A stretch of DNA of 10,765 nt from Chthoniobacterales bacterium (lineage in GTDB: Bacteria; Verrucomicrobiota; Verrucomicrobiia; Chthoniobacterales; UBA10450), in assembly GCA_025980625.1 (NCBI GenBank), contig JAICXG010000085.1, positions 1 to 10,765 of the forward strand, written 5' to 3'. The position numbers and the translations under genes are program-made. Positions 5,972-10,765 of the stretch are shown in pieces. The notes under the pieces were generated by a model. It saw nothing but the letters and a program-made list of their open reading frames with translations, was not told where the DNA came from and did not search any database. Each line of letters begins with the position of its first letter. Position 1 is the stretch's first letter.

Positions 5972-7282
5972 CTACGGCCGCGGTGTCGGCGCCGCGAGCA
6001 GCTTCGCCTTTTCCGCTTCGCCTAACGAACTATTCTGGATCCAAGTCCGGGCGGCGTTCGGGTCGCGCTGCATCCATTGCGGTAACACCCCTTTGAGAGC
6101 GGAAATGCGTTTGCCTGGATCCTCGATACTGATCGCCCAGGCTGCGGCCGCTGCCGGATCTTTTGGCAGCGCCACCGCAATATAAGTCGCGACAGCTTCG
6201 TCGCGCGCCGGCCCGCTCAAGCTTTGTATCCACTGAGCAGCAGCTTGCGGGTTGGTATTCGCCCAGAGGGAGACGCTGGAATCGAGCGCGGTCGATTGTA
6301 CTTCGTTAGGCAAGCCAGCCGCCCAGGACGCTGCCGCCCCGGGATCACTCATCGCCCACTGCATCGCGATCAGGGCGTAGCCCATCCGACGATCGTCCGC
6401 CGCCGGAAGAGTGTCGGCCCAGGCAGCAGCCTTTCGTGGGTCCTGTTGCACAAGCTCGCTTGCAATCGCGCTCATCAACTGCTGCCCGTTTGCCTCGTCA
6501 GCATGAGCCGTCGCAAAAGCCTCGGCCGCCGCAGGGTCCTTTTCCCACCAGCCGGTGATAGCCCCCGTGAGCGCGGTCGCTCCATGCGGGCCGGTGCTGT
6601 GCGCAATCGCCCAATCCATTGCCGCAACCGGATCGCGCGCCGCCCATTTTCGCGTTACCTGATTGAAAGCCATCGTAAATCCGATTGCGGCGGAAGGAGT
6701 CCGGTCGAGAAAATCGGCCGCCGCAGGTGGATCAATTTCCGACCATTTTTCAACTGCGGCGCCGAGCAGACCCGACTTTTCCTGCGCAGAGATCACGCTT
6801 TCCGGAAGGCGCTTGATCGATTCTGCAAGAGTCGGGGCGGCCGCCGCGTCCGCTCCTTCCACGGTCGCGGCAATCGCTCCCCGCCGGGCTTCGACGGAGT
6901 TAAATGTCAAGGCCGCGCTCAACGCCGCCGACGGATCCAGATGCGCCCAGGCCTTAAAGAATGTGCGGACACGCTCGTTCTTATCCGGGCCGTCGGGCAG
7001 GTCGCCCAATTGCGACGCAATTGCCGCAATCTCCGACTGCGAACGCCGGCCGAGCAACCCATAAAGTTCCTGGAAGGGAACGGTCGTGATCTTGCCCAGA
7101 ACGATCGTCTCAGAGAGATCCCTGCCTGCGCCCTCGGATGATGGCTGTTTCGATTGACCGAGTTCCTGAGAAACCACTGCCGTACGGGTATTCGAGCCTA
7201 ACGGGCTGAGCACTCGACCAAGAAAAAAGCCGATCGCAATTCCCGCGATCACACCGGCGCAAATGCCTAACGAACGATTCAT
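5972..7282 (-). CDS. Membrane-anchored protein of about nine 32-residue W..DP.AA repeats
   Basis: This 436-residue protein begins with an N-terminal anchor or uncleaved signal (about 6-25, rich in Gly/Ala/Ile), a low-complexity Ser/Gln linker (about 30-58), then a helical repeat domain. The DP or NP motif recurs at residues 116, 184, 217, 249, 281, 313, 344, 375 and 407, mostly preceded by W four residues earlier (112, 180, 213, 309, 340, 403) and followed by AA..W. The period is 31-33 residues; the 68-residue gap at 116-184 hides one degenerate unit. The repeats suggest an alpha-solenoid, comparable to TPR or Sel1 but not matching their consensus. The function is unknown and probably involves protein interaction in the cell envelope. 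It lies 30 bp downstream of yajQ, likely in one operon. Three octamer copies fall in it, one encoding Ser-Leu-Gly at codons 4-6. Confidence 0.78.
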   Translation of the reverse strand: MNRSLGICAGVIAGIAIGFFLGRVLSPLGSNTRTAVVSQELGQSKQPSSEGAGRDLSETIVLGKITTVPFQELYGLLGRRSQSEIAAIASQLGDLPDGPDKNERVRTFFKAWAHLDPSAALSAALTFNSVEARRGAIAATVEGADAAAAPTLAESIKRLPESVISAQEKSGLLGAAVEKWSEIDPPAAADFLDRTPSAAIGFTMAFNQVTRKWAARDPVAAMDWAIAHSTGPHGATALTGAITGWWEKDPAAAEAFATAHADEANGQQLMSAIASELVQQDPRKAAAWADTLPAADDRRMGYALIAMQWAMSDPGAAASWAAGLPNEVQSTALDSSVSLWANTNPQAAAQWIQSLSGPARDEAVATYIAVALPKDPAAAAAWAISIEDPGKRISALKGVLPQWMQRDPNAARTWIQNSSLGEAEKAKLLAAPTPRP

Positions 7283-7312
7283 GCGGAGAACAACGTCTTT
7301 CGAGCCAATTCG

Positions 7313-7798
7313 TTAGTCGCGGAAGTTTTTGAAGTTGGTCGCGACTCCGAAGTCTTTGCTTCGGACGAACTGAATCACGGCCTGAAGCTCATCCTTCTTT
7401 TTTCCGGTGACGCGAATCTGCTGGTCCTGCAACTGGTTTTGCACCTTGAATCCGGCGGCCTTGATCGCGGCGATGATCTCCTTGGCTTTTTCGCCTTCGA
7501 GCCCTTGCTGAATTTTCATCTCCTGGCGGGCGTGGCCCATCGAGGAAATCGCCGGCTCCTGCTGGTCGATGTTCCGCAGGTCGACCCCACGTTTCGATAA
7601 TTTGCCGACCACAATTTCGCGCAAGCCGCGCAGATGGGTCGCATCCGCGGCGGTGAGGATAATCTTGTCCTTCTCCTGCTGGATCTCGGCGGTGCTGCCT
7701 TTGAAATCGAAGCGGGTGGCCAGTTCCTTGCGCGCCTGGTTAAGGGCGTTGTCGATCTCCTGCTTGTCGATTTCGGAAACGATATCGAAGGAAGCCAT
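7313..7798 (-). CDS. yajQ: YajQ family nucleotide-binding protein
   Basis: This 161-residue protein is a full-length member of the YajQ (UPF0234) family: MASFDIVSEIDKQEIDNALN at the N-terminus, RFDFKGS (29-35), the central SSMGHARQEMKIQQGL (85-100), EIIAAIKAAGFKVQNQLQD and the C-terminal QAVIQFVRSKDFG. The family folds as two RNA-recognition-motif-like domains. Homologues have been reported to bind cyclic di-GMP (Xanthomonas) or nucleic acid, with roles in regulation, but which applies here is unknown. It starts 18 bp after the stop of the DUF4097-like gene and precedes the repeat-protein gene by 30 bp, so it is the middle gene of a probable three-gene operon. There is no Shine-Dalgarno. Its TAA stop falls in CTAACGA, a near copy of the window-wide motif. 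Confidence 0.94.
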   Translation of the reverse strand: MASFDIVSEIDKQEIDNALNQARKELATRFDFKGSTAEIQQEKDKIILTAADATHLRGLREIVVGKLSKRGVDLRNIDQQEPAISSMGHARQEMKIQQGLEGEKAKEIIAAIKAAGFKVQNQLQDQQIRVTGKKKDELQAVIQFVRSKDFGVATNFKNFRD

Positions 7799-7816
7799 GA
7801 CAGGAGTAAGTTCTGC

Positions 7817-8587
7817 CTAACGAAACTTGTCGATCTTGATATTGCCGCCGCCGGTGCGCAACCTGAGCGACAACGGCGGCGCCGGCGCGCTCGCTCGGCG
7901 GAGCGTTTCGCCGCCTCCAGCGCGACGTGCCGCGCCCAGCCCAAATTCATTGTAAATCTGCCCGTCGCGCGTTTGGGCGTCGACGCGAAACCGCGCATTG
8001 CCCGCGAGCCGGACGACGATTCTGCCCTGGCTGATCTGGTAATCAAAAGCGGCGGGGAGATTTTCCCACCACGGCAGGAAGAGCTCGAGCACGCCGGTGC
8101 GCGAATGGGCCTGCACGCGCGCGTAGCAATTGCTCGCGGTGACGCGGCCGTTCTCGAGCGCGACCTGCGCCGTGCCGCCGCGCAGATCGTGCAAGGTGAT
8201 CGCGCCGTTGTTCAAACTGAGGTTGAGCCGCGTTGTCTGCGGCACGGCCACGGTGTATTCGACGGTCCCGGAGCGATCGGCGAAAAGTCCGTGCACGGGT
8301 GGAACGATGGTGCGGATGGCGAGCGATTGCGCGCGTGACTCGGTCGCGACCTCGATCTGATGGAGCCGCGGCTCGGTGTAAGCTTCGCGCAAAACGGCGA
8401 GGCGGACGCGCGGTTCGCGCCAGCTATAGATGTCGATCGCGCCATCGGTGTTTTCGATCGCGACGGCGCCGCCGGACTGAAAGGGAAAAAACTGTTCGGT
8501 TGCAAATTGCAGCGGACCCTCGGCGTGCGCCGGCCAAACGAAAAAAGCGGCGAGCGAAATTGCAATAAGCGGGGCTGACCGGCGCAT
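7817..8587 (-). CDS. Exported DUF4097-like beta-repeat protein
   Basis: This 256-residue protein has a clear Sec signal peptide, MRRSAPLIAISLAAFFVWPAHA, with the AHA site at 20-22. The mature chain is beta-rich with short recurring turns such as GGAVAIENTDGAIDIYSW, LNNGAITLHDLRGG, LENGRVTASN and TGGGNIKIDKF. This alternation of NG/DG turns with I-x-I strands is typical of DUF4097/DUF4098-type putative adhesin domains with a beta-solenoid appearance. The molecular function of that family is not established; some members sit beside ECF sigma/anti-sigma systems, and here an ECF sigma gene is divergent. I chose ATG 8587 for the signal peptide; the frame stays open upstream through the sigma gene region and is not coding there. 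The TAG stop lies in a GCCTAACGA copy. It is probably the first gene of the yajQ operon. Confidence 0.78.
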   Translation of the reverse strand: MRRSAPLIAISLAAFFVWPAHAEGPLQFATEQFFPFQSGGAVAIENTDGAIDIYSWREPRVRLAVLREAYTEPRLHQIEVATESRAQSLAIRTIVPPVHGLFADRSGTVEYTVAVPQTTRLNLSLNNGAITLHDLRGGTAQVALENGRVTASNCYARVQAHSRTGVLELFLPWWENLPAAFDYQISQGRIVVRLAGNARFRVDAQTRDGQIYNEFGLGAARRAGGGETLRRASAPAPPLSLRLRTGGGNIKIDKFR

Positions 8588-8800
8588 TCGTTTGGAGTCG
8601 TAACGCAGCAGTGAGCCGCGGTCGAGCGGCGAACGAGCCGCCTTGCCGGAGGCGGCCAGGCGGACATTTGGCTGAAGTTGTGAACTAGGGGTTTTTCCTA
8701 GGTAACGATGCACTCCTCCTCTGATTGTCGCTCTCCGGCGCGCCGGGAAATTGAAACTCGCGGCCGCGATAAACGCGGCACGGAACAGAAACTCTCGCAT
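8588..8800. promoter_or_regulatory. Divergent intergenic region between the DUF4097-like and sigma genes
   Basis: This 213-bp region should hold promoters for both directions, although I cannot point to convincing -35/-10 pairs. It contains a perfect 7-bp hairpin GCCGCCT/AGGCGGC (8637-8656, six-base loop) and, nearer the sigma gene, CTAGG/CCTAG (8685-8689 and 8697-8701) around a T-rich spacer. Either could be an operator or leader structure. If the sigma gene starts at ATG 8708 rather than 8801, the second dyad lies directly upstream of that start. Confidence 0.4.
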
Positions 8801-9403
8801 ATGATACAACCCTTGGTCGATACCGCCGGGCTCGCAGAAGCCTCGGACGAAACTCTGATGAAGGCGATCACGCATCGCCGGCAGAACGCGCTCAGGGAAC
8901 TCTACGAGCGCTATGGCAAGACGGTGAAAGCGGTGGTCGTGCGCGTGGTGCACGAAGAGGCGGAGGCGGACGATGTTTTGCAGGAGATCTTTCTTCAGAT
9001 CTGGAAGGAGGCCGGCAACTATTCCCCCAGGGCGGGAAGGCCCCTTGGCTGGGTGGTAACCCTGGCGCGACGCCGGGCGATCGATCGTCTGCGTCGCCGC
9101 CAGGCATATTGCCGGGCGAAAGAACGCTTCGAATGCCAGATCGAGCGCCAGCCCGATTCGTGGGTAAAGAACCGGATCGATGATGACCTCGTGCAGTCGG
9201 ACCTGCGCCGATTCCTCGAGCGACAAATGAGTTCGCTGCCGGAATATCAGCGCGAAGTGATCGAGCTATCCTTCTTTGAAGGGCGCAGCCATCGCGAAAT
9301 CGCCGCGCTCACCGGCACGCCCCTGGGCACAGTCAAGACCCGGCTTGAGCTCGGCCTGCGCAAGCTCGTTAACTGCATTCGGCCGCTGCGGCGGAAAATC
9401 TAG
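8801..9403 (+). CDS. ECF-type RNA polymerase sigma factor
   Basis: This 200-residue protein has the two conserved ECF regions only. Sigma-2 spans about 30-100 (LYERYGKTVKAVVVRVVHEE, then ADDVLQEIFLQIWK at 57-69 and WVVTLARRRAIDRLRRR at 84-100). Sigma-4 spans about 138-192 (LPEYQREVIELSFFEGRSHREIAALTGTPLGTVKTRLELGLRKL) with a complete helix-turn-helix. It would direct RNA polymerase to a specific promoter set. No anti-sigma gene is adjacent: downstream is convergent infC and upstream is the divergent DUF4097-like gene. An upstream in-frame ATG at 8708 would add 31 basic, unconserved-looking residues; I prefer 8801, though no Shine-Dalgarno decides it. Short sigma-2/sigma-4 spacing and the sequence resemble the RpoE/SigK-like group. 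The regulon cannot be inferred. Confidence 0.88.
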   Translation: MIQPLVDTAGLAEASDETLMKAITHRRQNALRELYERYGKTVKAVVVRVVHEEAEADDVLQEIFLQIWKEAGNYSPRAGRPLGWVVTLARRRAIDRLRRRQAYCRAKERFECQIERQPDSWVKNRIDDDLVQSDLRRFLERQMSSLPEYQREVIELSFFEGRSHREIAALTGTPLGTVKTRLELGLRKLVNCIRPLRRKI

Positions 9404-9406
9404 GCC

Positions 9407-9994
9407 CTAACCTTCGCTCTCCGCTGGCTGTTTATTTTCCTCAGCCTCTGCCGTCTCGAGCGCAAAGCGGCGCCTGCGTTTGTTCGCCGGCAGCGGCGAG
9501 AGCGTCATCGTGATATTGCGGCCGGTGATCTTCGGTTCCATCTCTACCTGCGCCATGGTCGCGAGATCGTCGCGCACCTTGTGCATGAGCTGCATCCCGA
9601 ATTCCTGGTGCGCCATCTCCCGGCCGCGGAATTGCAACTGCACCCGCACCTTGTTTCCTTTATCGAGGAATTCCTCGCCGTGCCGGATCTTGGTCAGGTA
9701 ATCGTGCTCGTCGATGTTTACCCGAAACTTGATCTCCTTGAGCTTCGTCCCGGCGGAACGCCGATCCTTGACTTGCTTGGAGATGTCGTAACGGAATTTC
9801 CCGAAATCGACGATTTTGCAGACGGGCGGGTTGGCGGTGGGAGCGACTTCGACGAGGTCGAGGTCCATGCTTTGGGCGCGCTTCAGGGCGTCGGATAACT
9901 TCATGACGCCGAGCTGTTCGCCGGTTGAGCCGAGAATGACGCGGACTTCTCGGGCGCGGATCCGGCCGTTTACACGAATTTGTTGTTGCAGAAT
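9407..9994 (-). CDS. infC: Translation initiation factor IF-3, AUU start
   Basis: IF-3 binds the 30S subunit, prevents premature 50S joining and checks the start codon. From ATT (9994-9992) the protein is 195 residues. N-domain: IRVNGRIRAREVRVILGSTGEQLGV. Conserved centre: DLVEVAPTANPPVCKIVDFGKFRYD. C-domain: LKEIKFRVNIDEHDYLTKI, then FRGREMAHQEFG. The tail after NITMTLSPLPANKRRRR is an extra acidic stretch of about 18 residues. The start is chosen because GGAG lies eight bases upstream of ATT and homology begins immediately after it; infC genes typically use AUU for autoregulation. An ATG at 10090 would add 32 unrelated residues. Unusually, no rpmI-rplT follows: the next gene is convergent, with its stop three bases away. 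The TAG stop lies in a CCTAACC near-copy of the motif. Confidence 0.93.
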   Translation of the reverse strand: MLQQQIRVNGRIRAREVRVILGSTGEQLGVMKLSDALKRAQSMDLDLVEVAPTANPPVCKIVDFGKFRYDISKQVKDRRSAGTKLKEIKFRVNIDEHDYLTKIRHGEEFLDKGNKVRVQLQFRGREMAHQEFGMQLMHKVRDDLATMAQVEMEPKITGRNITMTLSPLPANKRRRRFALETAEAEENKQPAESEG

Positions 9995-10002
9995 AACTGT
10001 TT

Positions 10003-10006
10003 CTCC
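10003..10006 (-). promoter_or_regulatory. Shine-Dalgarno (GGAG) of infC with AUU start codon
   Basis: On the minus strand GGAG is followed by eight bases (AAACAGTT) and then ATT, in frame with IF-3. This spacing supports initiation at the rare AUU codon, the known device by which IF-3 represses its own translation. Confidence 0.7.
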
Positions 10007-10168
10007 AGACCGGCGACAAGAGAGTGAGACTGACGCCGTGGTTCTTCTATCGCAATCTCCCGTCGCGTCCTTAAGGGGAGCGCGCCGCACTCAGGATCTT
10101 CGCGCCTGCGAGCAGCGCGCCGATCGGTCCGCGGCATGACCGGAACCGAGGGAAGTAGTATCCGACAA

Positions 10169-10192
10169 GAGAAAAGCCGCAAGGTCTTTCTC
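10169..10192 (-). terminator. Possible hairpin terminator after the DsbA-family gene
   Basis: GAGAAA at one end pairs with TTTCTC at the other, with an inner CC/GG stem (one A-C mismatch, one G-T wobble) and a four-base loop. It lies 11 bases beyond the minus-strand stop. The 3' arm in that direction is T-rich (TTTTCTC), but no further T-run follows, so efficiency is doubtful. Confidence 0.35.
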
Positions 10193-10202
10193 AAGCGCAA
10201 AG

Positions 10203-10765
10203 TCAGGCTGGCGGCTCGCCGAAATGGGCGGCGTGTGCCTCGTATGCCGCTATGTCATCGAGCATCGCCTCGATCGTCGCGGAAACGGGCTCGACCCTCG
10301 CGAAACCGGAGAAGATGGCGCGGTCGCCAATCGGTGAATCGATCACGAAGGTGGGCCGTTGCGTGACCTGCATGGCGTGAAATTCCGCGGTTGTTTGCCT
10401 AACGAGTCGTTCTGTTTCAGGCAATGTCGCGCCAGCGAGCAATTTGTTTTTGTCGAGGCCGGTGGCGGCGGCGACCACTTCCGCTGCGATCTCCCAGTCG
10501 CCGATCTTTTTACCCTCGCGCAGCTCCGCCCGGCTAAGTGCGACCCAGGCGCGATCATCTTCAATCCCGAGCTGCCGGGCCGCTTCCGCGACGCAATTGG
10601 GTTCGAGATATTCGGCCCGGCCGGCTTCGAACCAGCTCGTGTTGAGCATGACAGGCGAACGCATCAGCATCCCACTGCGGCGATAGAACCATTCCATCTG
10701 TTCACGGCTACGAGGAAGCCCGGTCGCATCCATGAGCGCGATCTTCCAGCGGAAATCGGCTCGAT
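10203..10765 (-). CDS. DsbA-family thioredoxin-fold protein, N-terminus beyond window
   Basis: The frame is open to the right edge, giving about 187 residues of a C-terminal fragment. Visible are the helical insertion typical of DsbA/FrnE-like proteins (MLNTSWFEAGRAEYLEPNCVAEAARQLGIEDD, then GDWEIAAEVVAAATGLDKNKL), followed by the cis-proline strand of the thioredoxin fold, TQRPTFVIDS, and a final helix ending EAHAAHFGEPPA. The N-terminal strand and any CxxC active site lie outside the window, so redox activity cannot be judged; glutathione-S-transferase-kappa-like isomerases share this layout. The ATG at 10733 is internal: the frame continues upstream (DFRWKIAL) with sequence that looks like the domain core. 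An octamer copy (10398-10405) encodes part of RLVRQT. Confidence 0.75.
   Translation of the reverse strand, partial: RADFRWKIALMDATGLPRSREQMEWFYRRSGMLMRSPVMLNTSWFEAGRAEYLEPNCVAEAARQLGIEDDRAWVALSRAELREGKKIGDWEIAAEVVAAATGLDKNKLLAGATLPETERLVRQTTAEFHAMQVTQRPTFVIDSPIGDRAIFSGFARVEPVSATIEAMLDDIAAYEAHAAHFGEPPA

Larger units (their letters stand above)
9995..10202 (-). promoter_or_regulatory. infC leader / intergenic region
   Basis: About 208 bp separate the DsbA-family gene stop from the infC AUU. It should contain the infC promoter and 5' UTR. I see the GGAG, a hairpin at 10169-10192 and no convincing small gene. The in-frame extension upstream of AUU is open but has no resemblance to IF-3. Confidence 0.4.
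347..10405. repeat. Dispersed octamer CCTAACGA (usually GCCTAACGA), 15 exact copies
   Basis: Plus-strand copies start at 347, 1001, 3622, 4829, 5059, 5704, 5919, 6021, 7266, 7816 and 10398. Minus-strand copies (read as TCGTTAGG) start at 2994, 4329, 4929 and 6303. Thirteen have G before the octamer; the copies at 347 and 4329 have C. The base after it is A, G or T, never C. Near-copies include 709 (CCTAACTT), 1498 (CCTAACAA), 3885 (CCTAACCA), 7197 (CCTAACGG), 7310 (TCGTTAGT) and 9406 (CCTAACCT). From base composition about 0.3 exact copies are expected. Copies in genes encode SLG, PNE/PND, VR or LT depending on frame, so selection is on DNA. It is not palindromic and spacing is irregular. No exact copy lies in 1009-2993 or 7824-10397. 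Confidence 0.88.

Noticed and set aside
6224..7141. Long plus-strand open frame opposite the repeat-protein gene (305 codons)
   Set aside because: The product is arginine-rich and shows no domain; the opposite strand has an obvious 32-residue repeat architecture and an N-terminal anchor.
8588..9226. N-terminal extension of the DUF4097-like frame across the sigma gene
   Set aside because: The extension is antisense to conserved sigma-2 sequence and would bury a good signal peptide.
9995..10090. ATG-initiated extension of infC
   Set aside because: The 32 residues do not resemble IF-3, and the AUU with GGAG eight bases upstream explains the start.
1..10765. Mobile element, defence system, CRISPR array or RNA gene
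   Set aside because: I found no transposase, integrase, nuclease or toxin-like product, no regularly spaced direct repeats and no tRNA-like cloverleaf; the octamer copies are irregularly spaced and mostly inside genes.

Overview
The window (10,765 bp, roughly 60% G+C) looks like ordinary chromosomal sequence of a soil or freshwater Verrucomicrobiota member, perhaps of the Spartobacteria/Chthoniobacterales. The basis is indirect: high G+C, very few Shine-Dalgarno sequences, an infC gene that starts with AUU and stands apart from rpmI-rplT, and a secreted protein built from about nine 32-residue W..DP.AA repeats of a kind I associate with that phylum. I see no transposase, integrase, phage gene, CRISPR array, tRNA or rRNA.

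Layout. 1-649 (-): 3'-truncated deoC, of the eukaryote-like subfamily. 710-1129 (-): YjbQ/UPF0047 protein, whose start codon lies in a perfect 11-bp inverted repeat. 1261-2190 (+): CtlX-type amidinotransferase-fold hydrolase. 2256-2474 (+): doubtful small, very basic protein. 2523-3626 (+): cytosolic protein with a central J-domain-like HPD helix. 3623-4468 (-): sulfotransferase, whose stop codon overlaps that of the previous gene. 4535-5119, 5157-5708 and 5718-5963 (+): exported TPR-like protein, hypoxanthine phosphoribosyltransferase and MoaD, probably co-transcribed. 8587-5972 (-): a probable three-gene operon of exported DUF4097-like protein, YajQ and membrane-anchored repeat protein. 8801-9403 (+): ECF sigma factor with no adjacent anti-sigma gene. 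9407-9994 (-): infC. 10203-10765 (-): 5'-truncated DsbA-family oxidoreductase.

The genes are mostly housekeeping and do not form one pathway. deoC and hpt are both nucleoside/base salvage genes but lie in separate units.

The notable signal is at DNA level. The octamer CCTAACGA (13 of 15 copies extended to GCCTAACGA) occurs exactly 15 times on the two strands, where base composition predicts about 0.3. It lies in every reading frame, on both strands and in genes of unrelated function. Its CTAA/TTAG core repeatedly supplies stop codons: three exact copies contain four stop codons, including one copy shared by two convergent genes, and degenerate copies contain three more. This fits a highly iterated functional oligonucleotide (uptake signal, recombination or chromosome-organisation site, or another DNA-binding site). 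I do not know of a published description of it.
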